Origin: an uncultured Clostridia bacterium
GTDB taxonomy: Bacteria > Bacillota > Clostridia > Oscillospirales > Ruminococcaceae
Length of the DNA: 32,647 nucleotides
Assembly (NCBI GenBank): GCA_947649285.1
Contig: CANSRB010000012.1
Coordinates: 1 to 32,647, forward strand
Direction: 5' to 3'
Program-made: the position numbers and the translations under genes
Shown here: positions 22,398-30,133 of the stretch, in pieces
How positions within the stretch are numbered: position 1 is the stretch's first letter
How the letters are laid out: the number at the start of each line of letters is the position of its first letter
The notes under the pieces: model-generated
What the model saw: the letters and a program-made list of their open reading frames with translations, nothing else
The model's database searches: none
What the model was told of the DNA's origin: nothing

Positions 22398-23207
22398 TCA
22401 GCAGCCGCAGCCGTCAACTGTTTCGTCGAGCTTCGGCGGAAAGAATTCATTGATCGGGAACTTGATTTTCTTAAACAGTTCGCAGGGATCGTCATTTGTC
22501 GTAACACATTCTTTATCCGGGATACAGAAATCGTAAACCGGAACCATCATCTGGACTGTGCGCTCCAATTGGACGATGGAGAACAGCCCGATGCTCACAC
22601 AAACCGTCTTGCGCGGGCAGCAGCATTCGAACTCATCGTCAAACAGCCGGGAAACGCATTCCGGGCAAACAAAGGTAATTTCACGCGGGCAGCAGTCCGG
22701 TGAATCACAGAGCTTCACCGCCAGGCAGATCGGGTTGACCACCGACACATTTGCCGTAGGCAGGTTTTCCTCGCAGGCACAGTGATCCCGGTCTGTATTT
22801 ACGATCAGCCGTTCCGAAGTAAATTGGTTCACACTGCCTTCGCTTCCGTACAAAATGACTTTTTTCTGGAATACGCTGATCCCCTCCACCTTAACCGGGG
22901 GAGTCATCGGCGAAACCACCGCGTCCAACCTCACCAGGAAGTAAAACGTCATGTCAACCGAGTAAAACCCTTTGTTGAAGGGCACCGGCTCCACATCCAT
23001 AAGTACGGTATACACCTGCACCGACCGGCATTTCACCGTTGTGGCGTTATCCACGATCGCCTGGTTCAGCGGTGTAAAATAAACCTGCAAGTCCTCCAGG
23101 CAGTCCTTGTCGGAGCAGCTGTCGTAAATCCGGCCTGCGTTGATGCACACTGCGTCCTTAAAGCCGTTCGGCCCATTCTGCTGCGACGAAAATTTTGCTT
23201 CAGCCAT
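22398..23207 (-). CDS. Cys-rich conserved clostridial protein of unknown function
   Basis: 269 aa with 21 cysteines (about 8 percent), many in pairs or CxC/CCC groups: SCSDKDCLED (about 30-39), HCACEE, DCCPREITFVCPECV, FECCCPRKTVC and the end DGCGC. No transmembrane helix or signal peptide. The N-terminal pattern FKDAVCINAGRIYDSCSDKDC...VYFTP recurs in many spore-forming Clostridia as a hypothetical protein, so a role in spore structure (Cys-rich coat-type protein) is plausible but unproven. ATG 23207 has GGAGG upstream. Confidence 0.8.
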   Translation of the reverse strand: MAEAKFSSQQNGPNGFKDAVCINAGRIYDSCSDKDCLEDLQVYFTPLNQAIVDNATTVKCRSVQVYTVLMDVEPVPFNKGFYSVDMTFYFLVRLDAVVSPMTPPVKVEGISVFQKKVILYGSEGSVNQFTSERLIVNTDRDHCACEENLPTANVSVVNPICLAVKLCDSPDCCPREITFVCPECVSRLFDDEFECCCPRKTVCVSIGLFSIVQLERTVQMMVPVYDFCIPDKECVTTNDDPCELFKKIKFPINEFFPPKLDETVDGCGC

Positions 23208-23232
23208 AGTTCGTTCCTCCTAAAATACTAAG

Positions 23233-23364
23233 TTACATCGTTCCTACATCCTGGCCCGCAAAGCCCGGGCTTTGGCTCTCTGTTCCTGTCAATACAGGCG
23301 CAGAGGACTCCAGATTGGAAAGCGCCTCAATACATAGTATGTCAAAAAACAAACCGTGTGCCAT
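23233..23364 (-). CDS. possible 43-aa small protein before the Cys-rich gene
   Basis: Starts MAHGLFFDILCIEALSNLES and ends GFAGQDVGTM. ATG 23364 has GGAGAGGG 6 nt upstream, and the stop is 26 bp before the Cys-rich gene, so it could be the first gene of a two-gene operon. No family is recognised. The main support is the ribosome site, the spacing and an otherwise empty 247-bp gap. Confidence 0.45.
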   Translation of the reverse strand: MAHGLFFDILCIEALSNLESSAPVLTGTESQSPGFAGQDVGTM

Positions 23365-23463
23365 TCTTTTCCCTCTCCGGCATAAAGATTTTTCGGCATC
23401 CGGAAGAATAGGGTTGCTTTTCTCCTGTTTTATCCGAGATATAAAGCAGAGGAGGTGAACAGG

Positions 23464-24492
23464 ATGTCAACCACAATCACTGCTGCGGCAAATGCCTATC
23501 GTGCCGCTCAATCCACAGCATCCAAGCCAGCGTCTTCCAAAACGGCTCAGAATGAATCCCAGCCGCTTCCGGCAGGCCAAGTGTTGGAAAAGCTGAAAGA
23601 ACTCTTCCCGAAAACGCAGTTCCATACCGCTTCCTGGCAATCACCCCAGGAGCTGGAATTCCTGGCCAAGTCCTATGGAAAAGGACGCCACCTGGTTTTA
23701 AGCGGGAAGTTTCTGGAAAATATGGGAAAGGACGAAGAATCCTTTCAAAAAGGGCTGGCCCTGATCGGCCGCGTCGTCCTCCAGCTATCCGAACAGGAAA
23801 CGGCCGGGGGCGGTACACTGGTCGGTACCGGGGCTGCCATCCATGAAAACGGGAATGTCCAGCAATGGGCCGCGTCCCTGCCTGTCAAACCGGAAAACCC
23901 CATTGACGCCCTGATGAAAACCAAGAAAGAGGAGAAAAAGAAGGTCAAATACCCGCTGAATTACAATCCCCGAAGGATCCTCCGGCAGCTTGCCACCGCA
24001 AAATCCAGCCGGAGTATGGGCGGGCTGCGGTTCCAGGCCGCTAAGCTGCTCAGCGAAATGATGAACTGCCAGCTTTCGGAAAATTACGACACCAACGAAG
24101 CGCGGAAGGCCGTAGCCAACGCCCGCAAGGTGCTGCAATGTATCAGCAGAAAAGAACGCCATCTCCGGCAGGAAGAACTTTTAAAGCAACAGGCCAAGCG
24201 CGCCAGCGAAAACCGGGAACGCCGCAAAGCGTTCCGCCGCAGCCTGGAACTGAAAACCCGAAGCAAGCTCCACCGGATGGGGGAATTCGGCCAGCAGCGG
24301 GACGCTTGGAGAAGCATCCCCCGTTCTTCTTCCAGAGGACGTTATCCCGAGGAAGAATACGAATCGCCTCCCCAGCTGCCAGTCCTCCCTGGCGCTTCGG
24401 TTGTTCCCCCAGCCGCCGGGGCCGGGACAGGAGCCGATACTGGAGGAGGATTGGTCATTACGTTTACCGCCTCCTTTGACCTGAGCGTCTGA
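23464..24492 (+). CDS. hypothetical protein with basic helical C-terminal half
   Basis: 342 aa from ATG 23464, which has AGGAGG 8 nt upstream (a GTG at 23455 touches that site). I do not recognise the family. The N-terminus is rich in Ala, Ser and Thr (MSTTITAAANAYRAAQ); residues 40-140 look globular, with VLEKLKELFP and LVLSGKFLENMG; from about 150 it is strongly basic and helical (KKEEKKKVKY, EELLKQQAKRASENRERRKAFRR), and it ends in a Pro/Gly-rich stretch and a short hydrophobic tail. No signal peptide. It is divergent from the Cys-rich gene and might share its regulation. Confidence 0.78.
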   Translation: MSTTITAAANAYRAAQSTASKPASSKTAQNESQPLPAGQVLEKLKELFPKTQFHTASWQSPQELEFLAKSYGKGRHLVLSGKFLENMGKDEESFQKGLALIGRVVLQLSEQETAGGGTLVGTGAAIHENGNVQQWAASLPVKPENPIDALMKTKKEEKKKVKYPLNYNPRRILRQLATAKSSRSMGGLRFQAAKLLSEMMNCQLSENYDTNEARKAVANARKVLQCISRKERHLRQEELLKQQAKRASENRERRKAFRRSLELKTRSKLHRMGEFGQQRDAWRSIPRSSSRGRYPEEEYESPPQLPVLPGASVVPPAAGAGTGADTGGGLVITFTASFDLSV

Positions 24493-24519
24493 CCGCCCCT
24501 TCTCACCAATCCCCTGAGC

Positions 24520-24549
24520 AAGCCGTCCGCTGAACCCGGACGGCTTTTT
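24520..24549 (+). terminator. terminator of the 342-aa protein gene
   Basis: AGCCGTCCG pairs with CGGACGGCT, and TTTTTG follows. Lies 27 bp after the stop codon. Confidence 0.88.
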
Positions 24550-24572
24550 GCATGGACTTTATACGAATTCTT

Positions 24573-24631
24573 AATAAAATGATGCAGTCGTTTTATTGGG
24601 CCGCAGAATGCGGTCCGGCGGCGCAGCCGCC
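24573..24631. repeat. cluster of three back-to-back hairpins
   Basis: AATAAAA ... TTTTATT (24573-24579 with 24591-24597) is followed directly by an 8-bp stem with a GAA loop (24598-24616) and a 6-bp GC stem GGCGGC-gca-GCCGCC (24617-24631). The series resembles the cluster at 32575-32647. Probably a dispersed intergenic repeat. Confidence 0.55.
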
Positions 24632-24665
24632 AAGAATGTTGTCAATACTTTTCTTGATGTGCCGC

Positions 24666-24691
24666 GATAAAAAGATTTTAAGCTTTTTATC
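24666..24691. terminator. hairpin after pcrA, possible bidirectional terminator
   Basis: GATAAAAAG (24666-24674) pairs with CTTTTTATC (24683-24691), 8-nt loop; an alternative pairing TTTCTTGAT (24650-24658) with ATCAAGAAA (24689-24697) shares bases with it. It lies 26 bp after the pcrA stop. Confidence 0.5.
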
Positions 24692-24716
24692 AAGAAATCG
24701 CATTATAACGTTCAGA

Positions 24717-27065
24717 TCACAGCTTTTGCAGTTTGGCGAAATTCGCCATAATCTTTTTATTCCCTTTTTTGTCAAATTTAACCTCAACTAAGATATCATT
24801 GCTCATTGGCGTCATAGAAAGCACCTGGCCTTCCCCAAAGACCTTATGGCGGACACGGTCCCCAACGCAGTATGTAATTTCCGCTTTTTCCTGTTTCTTG
24901 TGTACGCCCACTGTCCCGGCAATCTCGGGATGATAGACTGGTTTTGCCCGTTCCGGCCGTTTCGCATAGCCGTATTCCCGGATGGTATCATCCACAATTT
25001 CCAGCAGTGTTTCAGGGATTTCCCGCAGGAACCGGGAAGGCTGATTCCGGCTGGTACGGCCGAAAATCATCCGCTGGGAAGAATTCGTAATATACAGATG
25101 CTCTTTCGCCCGGGTTACCGCTACATAAGCCAGACGGCGCTCTTCCTCCAGGTCGCTGTCAGAGGAAGCGGAAAGATAGCTCGGGAAGAGGTTTTCCTCC
25201 ATGCCGATCACAAAGACGTTCCGGAATTCCAACCCCTTGGCCGAGTGCATGGTCATCAGCACCACCCGGTCCTCCCCGTCGTTCATGCTGTCCAAATCGG
25301 TATAAAGCGAAACTTCCTCCAAAAATCCCTGGAGGGAGGAATCCTGGGTTTCATCCTCATATTTAATCAGATTGGTTTTCAGCTCGGCCACGTTTTCCAG
25401 CCGGACTTCCCCTTCCCTTCCCTGCCCTTTGAGATAAGCCGCATAGCCGGTACGCTCCATGACTTCGTCCAGCAGTTCATCCAGTGGAAGGGAGAGCGCC
25501 AATTCCCGCAGGTCTTCAATCATTTCGGTAAATTCATGCAGGCTGGCCGCTTTTTTCGCGATCACTTCGAAATTCTCGGCCGAGCGCATGATTTCATAAA
25601 TCGAAGCGCCGGATTGTTCCGCAATCTGCTCCATATTTTTCAGGGTCGTATCCCCGATCCCCCGCTTGGGTTCGTTGATAATCCGCTTCAGCCGCACTGC
25701 GTCGTTCGGATTGTCAATCACATGGAAATAGGCCAGGATATCCCGGATCTCCTTGCGGTCAAAGAACTTGGTCCCCCCTACAATCCGGTAAGGGATACCC
25801 GCCCGTACAAGCTGCTTTTCGATATTGGCCGACTGGGCGTTCATCCGGTAAAGCACCGCGTTTTCGCCGAATTTCACCCCGGCAGAAGCCGCTTCTTCAA
25901 TTTTCCGGGTAACAAAAAGGGATTCCCCATTTTCATCTGCCGCCCGGTAAGACACGATTCTGTCCCCCGGCCCGTTGTCCGTCCAAAGCCGCTTCCCTTT
26001 ACGGGAGGCATTATTCTGAATCAATTCATTCGCCGCGTCCAGGATATTCTGAGTCGAGCGGTAATTCTGCTCCAGCCGGATTACGACGGCATCTTTAAAC
26101 TCCTGTTCAAAAGAAAGGATATTTTCAATCGTCGCGCCCCGGAACCGGTAAATCGACTGGTCATCGTCCCCGACTACGCAAAGGTTGTGATGCTTCTCAG
26201 ACAGCAAAGAAACCAAACGGTACTGCGCATGGTTGGTATCCTGGTATTCATCCACCAGGATATATTTATACAGGCGCTGATAATGCTCGCGGACATCCTC
26301 GTACTGCTCCAGAATCCGGACGGTCAGGCAGATGATATCGTCAAAATCCAGCGCATTCGCCTGATGAAGCTTCTGCTGATAGAGCTTGTAGATGTTCCCG
26401 ATCACCTTTTTACGGAAATCGTCCTGATTTTCTTCGGCATATTGTTCGGGGGTCAGCATGGAATCCTTGGCGCGGGAAATCGTATTCAGCATGGTTTTGG
26501 GCGGGAAGGTTTTATCATCCAGGTTTAATTCGGACAGACAGTCCTTCAGCAGCCGGACAGAATCGTCCGTATCATAGATGGTAAAATTCCGGGCATACCC
26601 CAGCGCTTCGATTTCCCGGCGCAGGATCCTCAGACAGATATAATGGAAGGTGCCGGCATTCACACTCAAGCCGTCCTCCCCCAGCAGGCTGTTCAAGCGC
26701 TCTTTCAGCTCATTGGCCGCCTTATTGGTAAAAGTAATCGCCAACACGTTCCAGGGATTCACCGGGCAGGCCCGGAACGCTTCCTGAAGCTCGGCCACAC
26801 TGGCCTCCCGGCATCCTGCATCCACTTCCCGCAAAAAACCCATCACATCGGGCGAAAACGCCTCCTGCTCCTCTTGGTAAGCATTCCCAAAATTCAGCAG
26901 ATAAGCAATCCGGTTCACCAGCACCGTCGTTTTTCCGCTGCCGGCACCCGCCAGGATCAGCACCGGCCCTTCTGCCTGAAAAATCGCTTTTTTCTGCATT
27001 GGATTCATCCGCCCCATCCGCTTTTCCAGGATCGAACGTTTCAGGGCAGTCATTTCTGTCGGCAT
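24717..27065 (-). CDS. pcrA: ATP-dependent DNA helicase PcrA
   Basis: 782 aa UvrD/PcrA-family 3'-5' helicase for repair and for removing RecA and RNA polymerase. Walker A AGAGSGKTT (39-47), AITFTNKAANELKER (motif Ia), ILVDEYQDTN (Walker B), VGDDDQSIYRFRGA (motif III), LEQNYRST (IV), MTMHSAKGLEFRNVFV (V) and YVAVTRAKEHLYIT (VI). The C-terminal Tudor-like domain that contacts RNA polymerase in Gram-positive PcrA is visible as VGDRVRHKVFGEGQVLSM. Start ATG 27065 has only a modest ribosome site (AGG 8 nt upstream). Full length for the family. It has its own promoter and a leader of about 200 nt. Confidence 0.96.
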   Translation of the reverse strand: MPTEMTALKRSILEKRMGRMNPMQKKAIFQAEGPVLILAGAGSGKTTVLVNRIAYLLNFGNAYQEEQEAFSPDVMGFLREVDAGCREASVAELQEAFRACPVNPWNVLAITFTNKAANELKERLNSLLGEDGLSVNAGTFHYICLRILRREIEALGYARNFTIYDTDDSVRLLKDCLSELNLDDKTFPPKTMLNTISRAKDSMLTPEQYAEENQDDFRKKVIGNIYKLYQQKLHQANALDFDDIICLTVRILEQYEDVREHYQRLYKYILVDEYQDTNHAQYRLVSLLSEKHHNLCVVGDDDQSIYRFRGATIENILSFEQEFKDAVVIRLEQNYRSTQNILDAANELIQNNASRKGKRLWTDNGPGDRIVSYRAADENGESLFVTRKIEEAASAGVKFGENAVLYRMNAQSANIEKQLVRAGIPYRIVGGTKFFDRKEIRDILAYFHVIDNPNDAVRLKRIINEPKRGIGDTTLKNMEQIAEQSGASIYEIMRSAENFEVIAKKAASLHEFTEMIEDLRELALSLPLDELLDEVMERTGYAAYLKGQGREGEVRLENVAELKTNLIKYEDETQDSSLQGFLEEVSLYTDLDSMNDGEDRVVLMTMHSAKGLEFRNVFVIGMEENLFPSYLSASSDSDLEEERRLAYVAVTRAKEHLYITNSSQRMIFGRTSRNQPSRFLREIPETLLEIVDDTIREYGYAKRPERAKPVYHPEIAGTVGVHKKQEKAEITYCVGDRVRHKVFGEGQVLSMTPMSNDILVEVKFDKKGNKKIMANFAKLQKL

Positions 27066-27273
27066 CCTTGTTACCTATTGCCGCCCCAGCCTTCTGTCTC
27101 CGAGGCGGCTTCCTTTCTTTCCAATTCGGCGCAAACCTGCGCACCGCCAACCATATCCGGATGGCACTATAGCAGAAGCGCTCTGCGCGAAATGATATAA
27201 TCGGCCATTAGGGCGGCAGTGAGCTTTCGCGAACAATCGCCCCAGCCATCCATATAATAAGCGCTTTACGTTT

Positions 27274-27303
27274 ATTATAGCACAATTTCCCTTCAATAGG
27301 CAA
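27274..27303 (-). promoter_or_regulatory. sigma-A promoter of pcrA
   Basis: On the minus strand TTGCCT (27298-27303), 18-nt spacer, perfect TATAAT (27274-27279) preceded by TGC (extended -10). Start expected near 27267. Confidence 0.65.
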
Positions 27304-27307
27304 GAAC

Positions 27308-27338
27308 TGAATGAAAACCATTCTTTGGAGGAATACTG
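27308..27338 (+). promoter_or_regulatory. candidate sigma-G promoter of the ger operon
   Basis: TGAATG (27308-27313), 18-nt spacer, AATACTG (27332-27338), close to the forespore consensus TGNATA with CATACTA (5 of 7 in the -10). ger operons are sigma-G dependent in Bacillus. It lies 63 bp before the gerA start. Confidence 0.4.
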
Positions 27339-27400
27339 ATACTGACTGTTAACGCTGGGCGGTATTGTCCGGCCGCTTCCAAAAAGAAAGGTGATTTGCG

Positions 27401-28951
27401 ATGTTCCGCTCTCTAAAAACCCGCCTTCGGGCCATACAAAGCCGTTTTTCTGCCCAAGAGGAAGCCTCCCCTCCGCCGGACCCTGTCCCGCTGGGAGCAA
27501 ACCTGCTCGACAACATGATCCATCTCCGAGGGCTTTGTCAAAATTCCTCCGACTTCCTGACCCGGCAAATCCGGATCGGCAGTTCCACCCTCCAGTTCCT
27601 CATGATGGAAGGGATGGTCAGCCAGCAAACCATGTCCGAAATCCTGCTGGAACCCCTGCTGAACCAGCCCTTTTCTCCTGACGCCCAGCCTGGGGAAATC
27701 TATGACTTCATCGAAAACCGTTCCGTCCTGGCTACCGACATGAAGGACGTCTATACCGACGAGGAAGTCCTTCATTATATGATGTCCGGCTTTGTCGTAC
27801 TGCTGATGGACGGTCTGACCAAGGGCATCGCCTTCGGGATGCAGGGATACAACTTCCGCTCCATTTCGGAGCCCTCCAACGAGGTCAACGAACGGGGTTC
27901 CCGGGAAGGCTTTACCGAGCCGATCCGGGTGAATATGAGCATGGTGCGGCGGAGAGTGAAATCTCCCGCTCTGAAATTCGAGCTGTTCACCCTCGGGAAA
28001 AAAAGCAAAACCGATATCTGCCTCGTATATATGACCGATCAGGTTTCCAGCCGTCTGCTCCGGGAGGTACGAAGCCGGCTTCAATCCATCCGTCTGGATA
28101 TGATCCTGACCTCCGGCTATCTTCAGCCCTTTTTGGAGGGGAAGCCCTGGTCCTTGTTCTCCGATGTCGGCACCACAGAACGCCCGGATGTGCTGGCCGC
28201 CAAGATCAACGAAGGCCGGATTGCCGTGCTGGTGGACGGGACTCCCTTTGCGCTGATCGTCCCCTACCTGTTCTCGGAAAATTTCCAGAGCCTGGACGAC
28301 TACGCTCACCGCGCCTATTACGCCAGCTTTATCCGGATGCTGAAATATATCTCCTTTGCCGCAGCCATCCTGCTGCCGGCCCTTTATGTTGCCATCGGAA
28401 GCTTCCATCCCGAGCTGCTTCCCCACGCCCTGCTGTTCAACATTGCAGCCGCCGAAGAGACCACCCCTTTTCCCCTGATGATCGAAGCGCTCATCATTCA
28501 TTTCCTGTATGAAATTATGCGGGAAGCCGGGCTGCGGCTTCCAAGATCGGTCGGGCACGCCGTTTCCATCGTCGGAGCCCTGGTCATTGGGGACGCCGCC
28601 GTCACCGCCGGACTGATCGGCGCGCCGATGGTCCTGGTAGTCGCGGCTACGGCGATTGCCTCTTTTGTCGTCCCGTCGCTGTATGAACCGGTATCCGTCC
28701 TCCGGTTTGTATTTATCATTTTGGGCGGGACCACCGGGCTTTATGGGATCGCCCTGGGCGGCCTTTACCTGCTGGTGAACCTCTGTTCCCTGAATAATTT
28801 CGGCGCGGTCTATACTAGCCCGATCACCCCCCTCAGCCTGACCGGAATGCGGGATACGTTTATCCGGACCAGCTTCACCCGGATGCAGAAAAAGAATGTC
28901 CGGATCCAGAACCTCCCCGGCATGGAGATCGATAACAGCCAAAACGGCTGA
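27401..28951 (+). CDS. spore germination receptor A subunit (GerA/GerKA family)
   Basis: 516 aa. Soluble N-terminal domain (1-about 270: NSSDFLTRQIRIG, DMKDVYTDEEVLHYMMSG, EPSNEVNERGSREGF, RVNMSMVRRRVKS) followed by a membrane domain with about five helices (for example ISFAAAILLPALYVAIG, VSIVGALVIGDAAVTAGLIG, VLRFVFIILGGTTGLYGIA). A subunits form the nutrient-gated channel core of germination receptors in the spore inner membrane. ATG 27401 has AAAGGTGAT upstream. First of a complete A-B-C operon. The nutrient sensed cannot be inferred. Confidence 0.95.
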   Translation: MFRSLKTRLRAIQSRFSAQEEASPPPDPVPLGANLLDNMIHLRGLCQNSSDFLTRQIRIGSSTLQFLMMEGMVSQQTMSEILLEPLLNQPFSPDAQPGEIYDFIENRSVLATDMKDVYTDEEVLHYMMSGFVVLLMDGLTKGIAFGMQGYNFRSISEPSNEVNERGSREGFTEPIRVNMSMVRRRVKSPALKFELFTLGKKSKTDICLVYMTDQVSSRLLREVRSRLQSIRLDMILTSGYLQPFLEGKPWSLFSDVGTTERPDVLAAKINEGRIAVLVDGTPFALIVPYLFSENFQSLDDYAHRAYYASFIRMLKYISFAAAILLPALYVAIGSFHPELLPHALLFNIAAAEETTPFPLMIEALIIHFLYEIMREAGLRLPRSVGHAVSIVGALVIGDAAVTAGLIGAPMVLVVAATAIASFVVPSLYEPVSVLRFVFIILGGTTGLYGIALGGLYLLVNLCSLNNFGAVYTSPITPLSLTGMRDTFIRTSFTRMQKKNVRIQNLPGMEIDNSQNG

Positions 28952-28990
28952 TCCCTCCCGCGGGAAAATTTTCCGAGAGGAGAACCCTTT

Positions 28991-30133
28991 ATGAAAACCG
29001 ATACCATCGGCGCCGGGCAGGCGGTACTGCTGCTTTTTCTGTCCCGCTGCTTCAACTTTCTCAACTATATCCCCGCCTTTTTGGGCCGGGCCGAAGGGAT
29101 GAGCATTTTAACCGGAAACCTGGTTTCCTTTTTGTTACAAGGCTTCCTGCTGATTCCGGCGATCCTGCTTTACCAACGTTTCCCCAGACAGAACGTGCTG
29201 GAAATCACCTGCCAAAAATCCCGGATTTTCGGGATTTTTCTGGCTGTTTGCTATGCAGCGGCCACGCTCCTCAATCTGACCGGAAGCCTAGTCGGGTTTG
29301 AGTACTTCATCACCAACGCTATTTTCCCGAAATCCCCAGTGATTTTCATCGTAATCAGCATGGCTATCGTCTGCATCCTCTGCGCCCGGCATGGGATCCA
29401 GGGGATTGGGCGGGCTTCCTGTATCCTTGCGGTATATTTCCTGATTTCCACCCTGTTCATCAATCTGGTTTCCCTCAAATCCGCAGACCTGCTCAATATC
29501 CGGCCGATTACCGAACAGCCGGTAGCTTCCATTGCCCGCTGGGCGTCCGACTCCTTGGCAAAAAGCAACGAACTGACCCTGTTCATCCTGCTGCTCCCCC
29601 AAATCCGGTCCGGGCAAAAGAGAACCGCCGCGGGATTCCTCCTGCTTTCCCTGGGATTTGTTGAAAGCATGATCTTCTTCGTGCTGTCCGTCCTGGGGGA
29701 TTACGGCCTGATCCAGACCTTCCCCTACTATTCCCTGGCGTCGGTAGCCGATATTTCCATTTTCCAGCGGTTGGATTCCCTGCATATGATGCTCTGGGTC
29801 ATCGTGGCTTTCGTACGCATTACCCTGATGGCCATCGTCTGCAAAGCCTGCCTGCAAACAGCACTGCCCAAAAAAATGCATGGCTGGATTTTCCCTTTTA
29901 TCCTGGCCGTAAGCTGCACAGCCGCTATCCTGATTGGAAGCCGGCCTGAAATCATCCAAAACATCAGTTCTACCAATCCGGCTCTGGTCATCCTGCTTTC
30001 CGCCGGAGTCCCTCTCATTTTATTGCTGATTACTCGAAAGGAGGTTTCACCGCCCCATGAAAAAACGATTGAAAGTGTTCTGCGGCCTACTGCTGATCCT
30101 GACGAGCCTGCTTCTAACCGGGTGTCTGGGTGA
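28991..30133 (+). CDS. spore germination receptor B subunit (GerB family permease)
   Basis: 380 aa with about ten transmembrane helices, of the amino acid permease-like GerB family that binds the nutrient in germination receptors. Starts MKTDTIGAGQAVLLLFLSR and keeps the SxNxLN-like loop pattern near the first helix (FNFLNYIPAFLG). GAGGAG lies 8 nt before ATG 28991, 40 bp after gerA. Its last 77 bp overlap gerC in another frame, so translation is likely coupled. Confidence 0.93.
   Translation: MKTDTIGAGQAVLLLFLSRCFNFLNYIPAFLGRAEGMSILTGNLVSFLLQGFLLIPAILLYQRFPRQNVLEITCQKSRIFGIFLAVCYAAATLLNLTGSLVGFEYFITNAIFPKSPVIFIVISMAIVCILCARHGIQGIGRASCILAVYFLISTLFINLVSLKSADLLNIRPITEQPVASIARWASDSLAKSNELTLFILLLPQIRSGQKRTAAGFLLLSLGFVESMIFFVLSVLGDYGLIQTFPYYSLASVADISIFQRLDSLHMMLWVIVAFVRITLMAIVCKACLQTALPKKMHGWIFPFILAVSCTAAILIGSRPEIIQNISSTNPALVILLSAGVPLILLLITRKEVSPPHEKTIESVLRPTADPDEPASNRVSG

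Larger units (their letters stand above)
27066..27400. other. divergent intergenic region between pcrA and gerA
   Basis: 335 bp. The pcrA side holds a 200-nt leader with several inverted segments (for example GGATGGC ... GCCATCC) and a 27-codon open frame (27154-27071, minus) that ends 5 nt before the pcrA ATG. The gerA side holds a candidate sigma-G promoter. No ORF with clear support was found. Confidence 0.5.

Noticed and set aside
24846-26528. 560-codon open frame on the plus strand
   Set aside because: It lies opposite pcrA, in register with its codon bias; the translation is His/Pro/Arg/Phe-rich without any family, and no ribosome site is seen.
27413-28942. 509-codon open frame on the minus strand
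   Set aside because: Antisense shadow of gerA, created by GC-rich third positions; no recognisable domain and no promoter.
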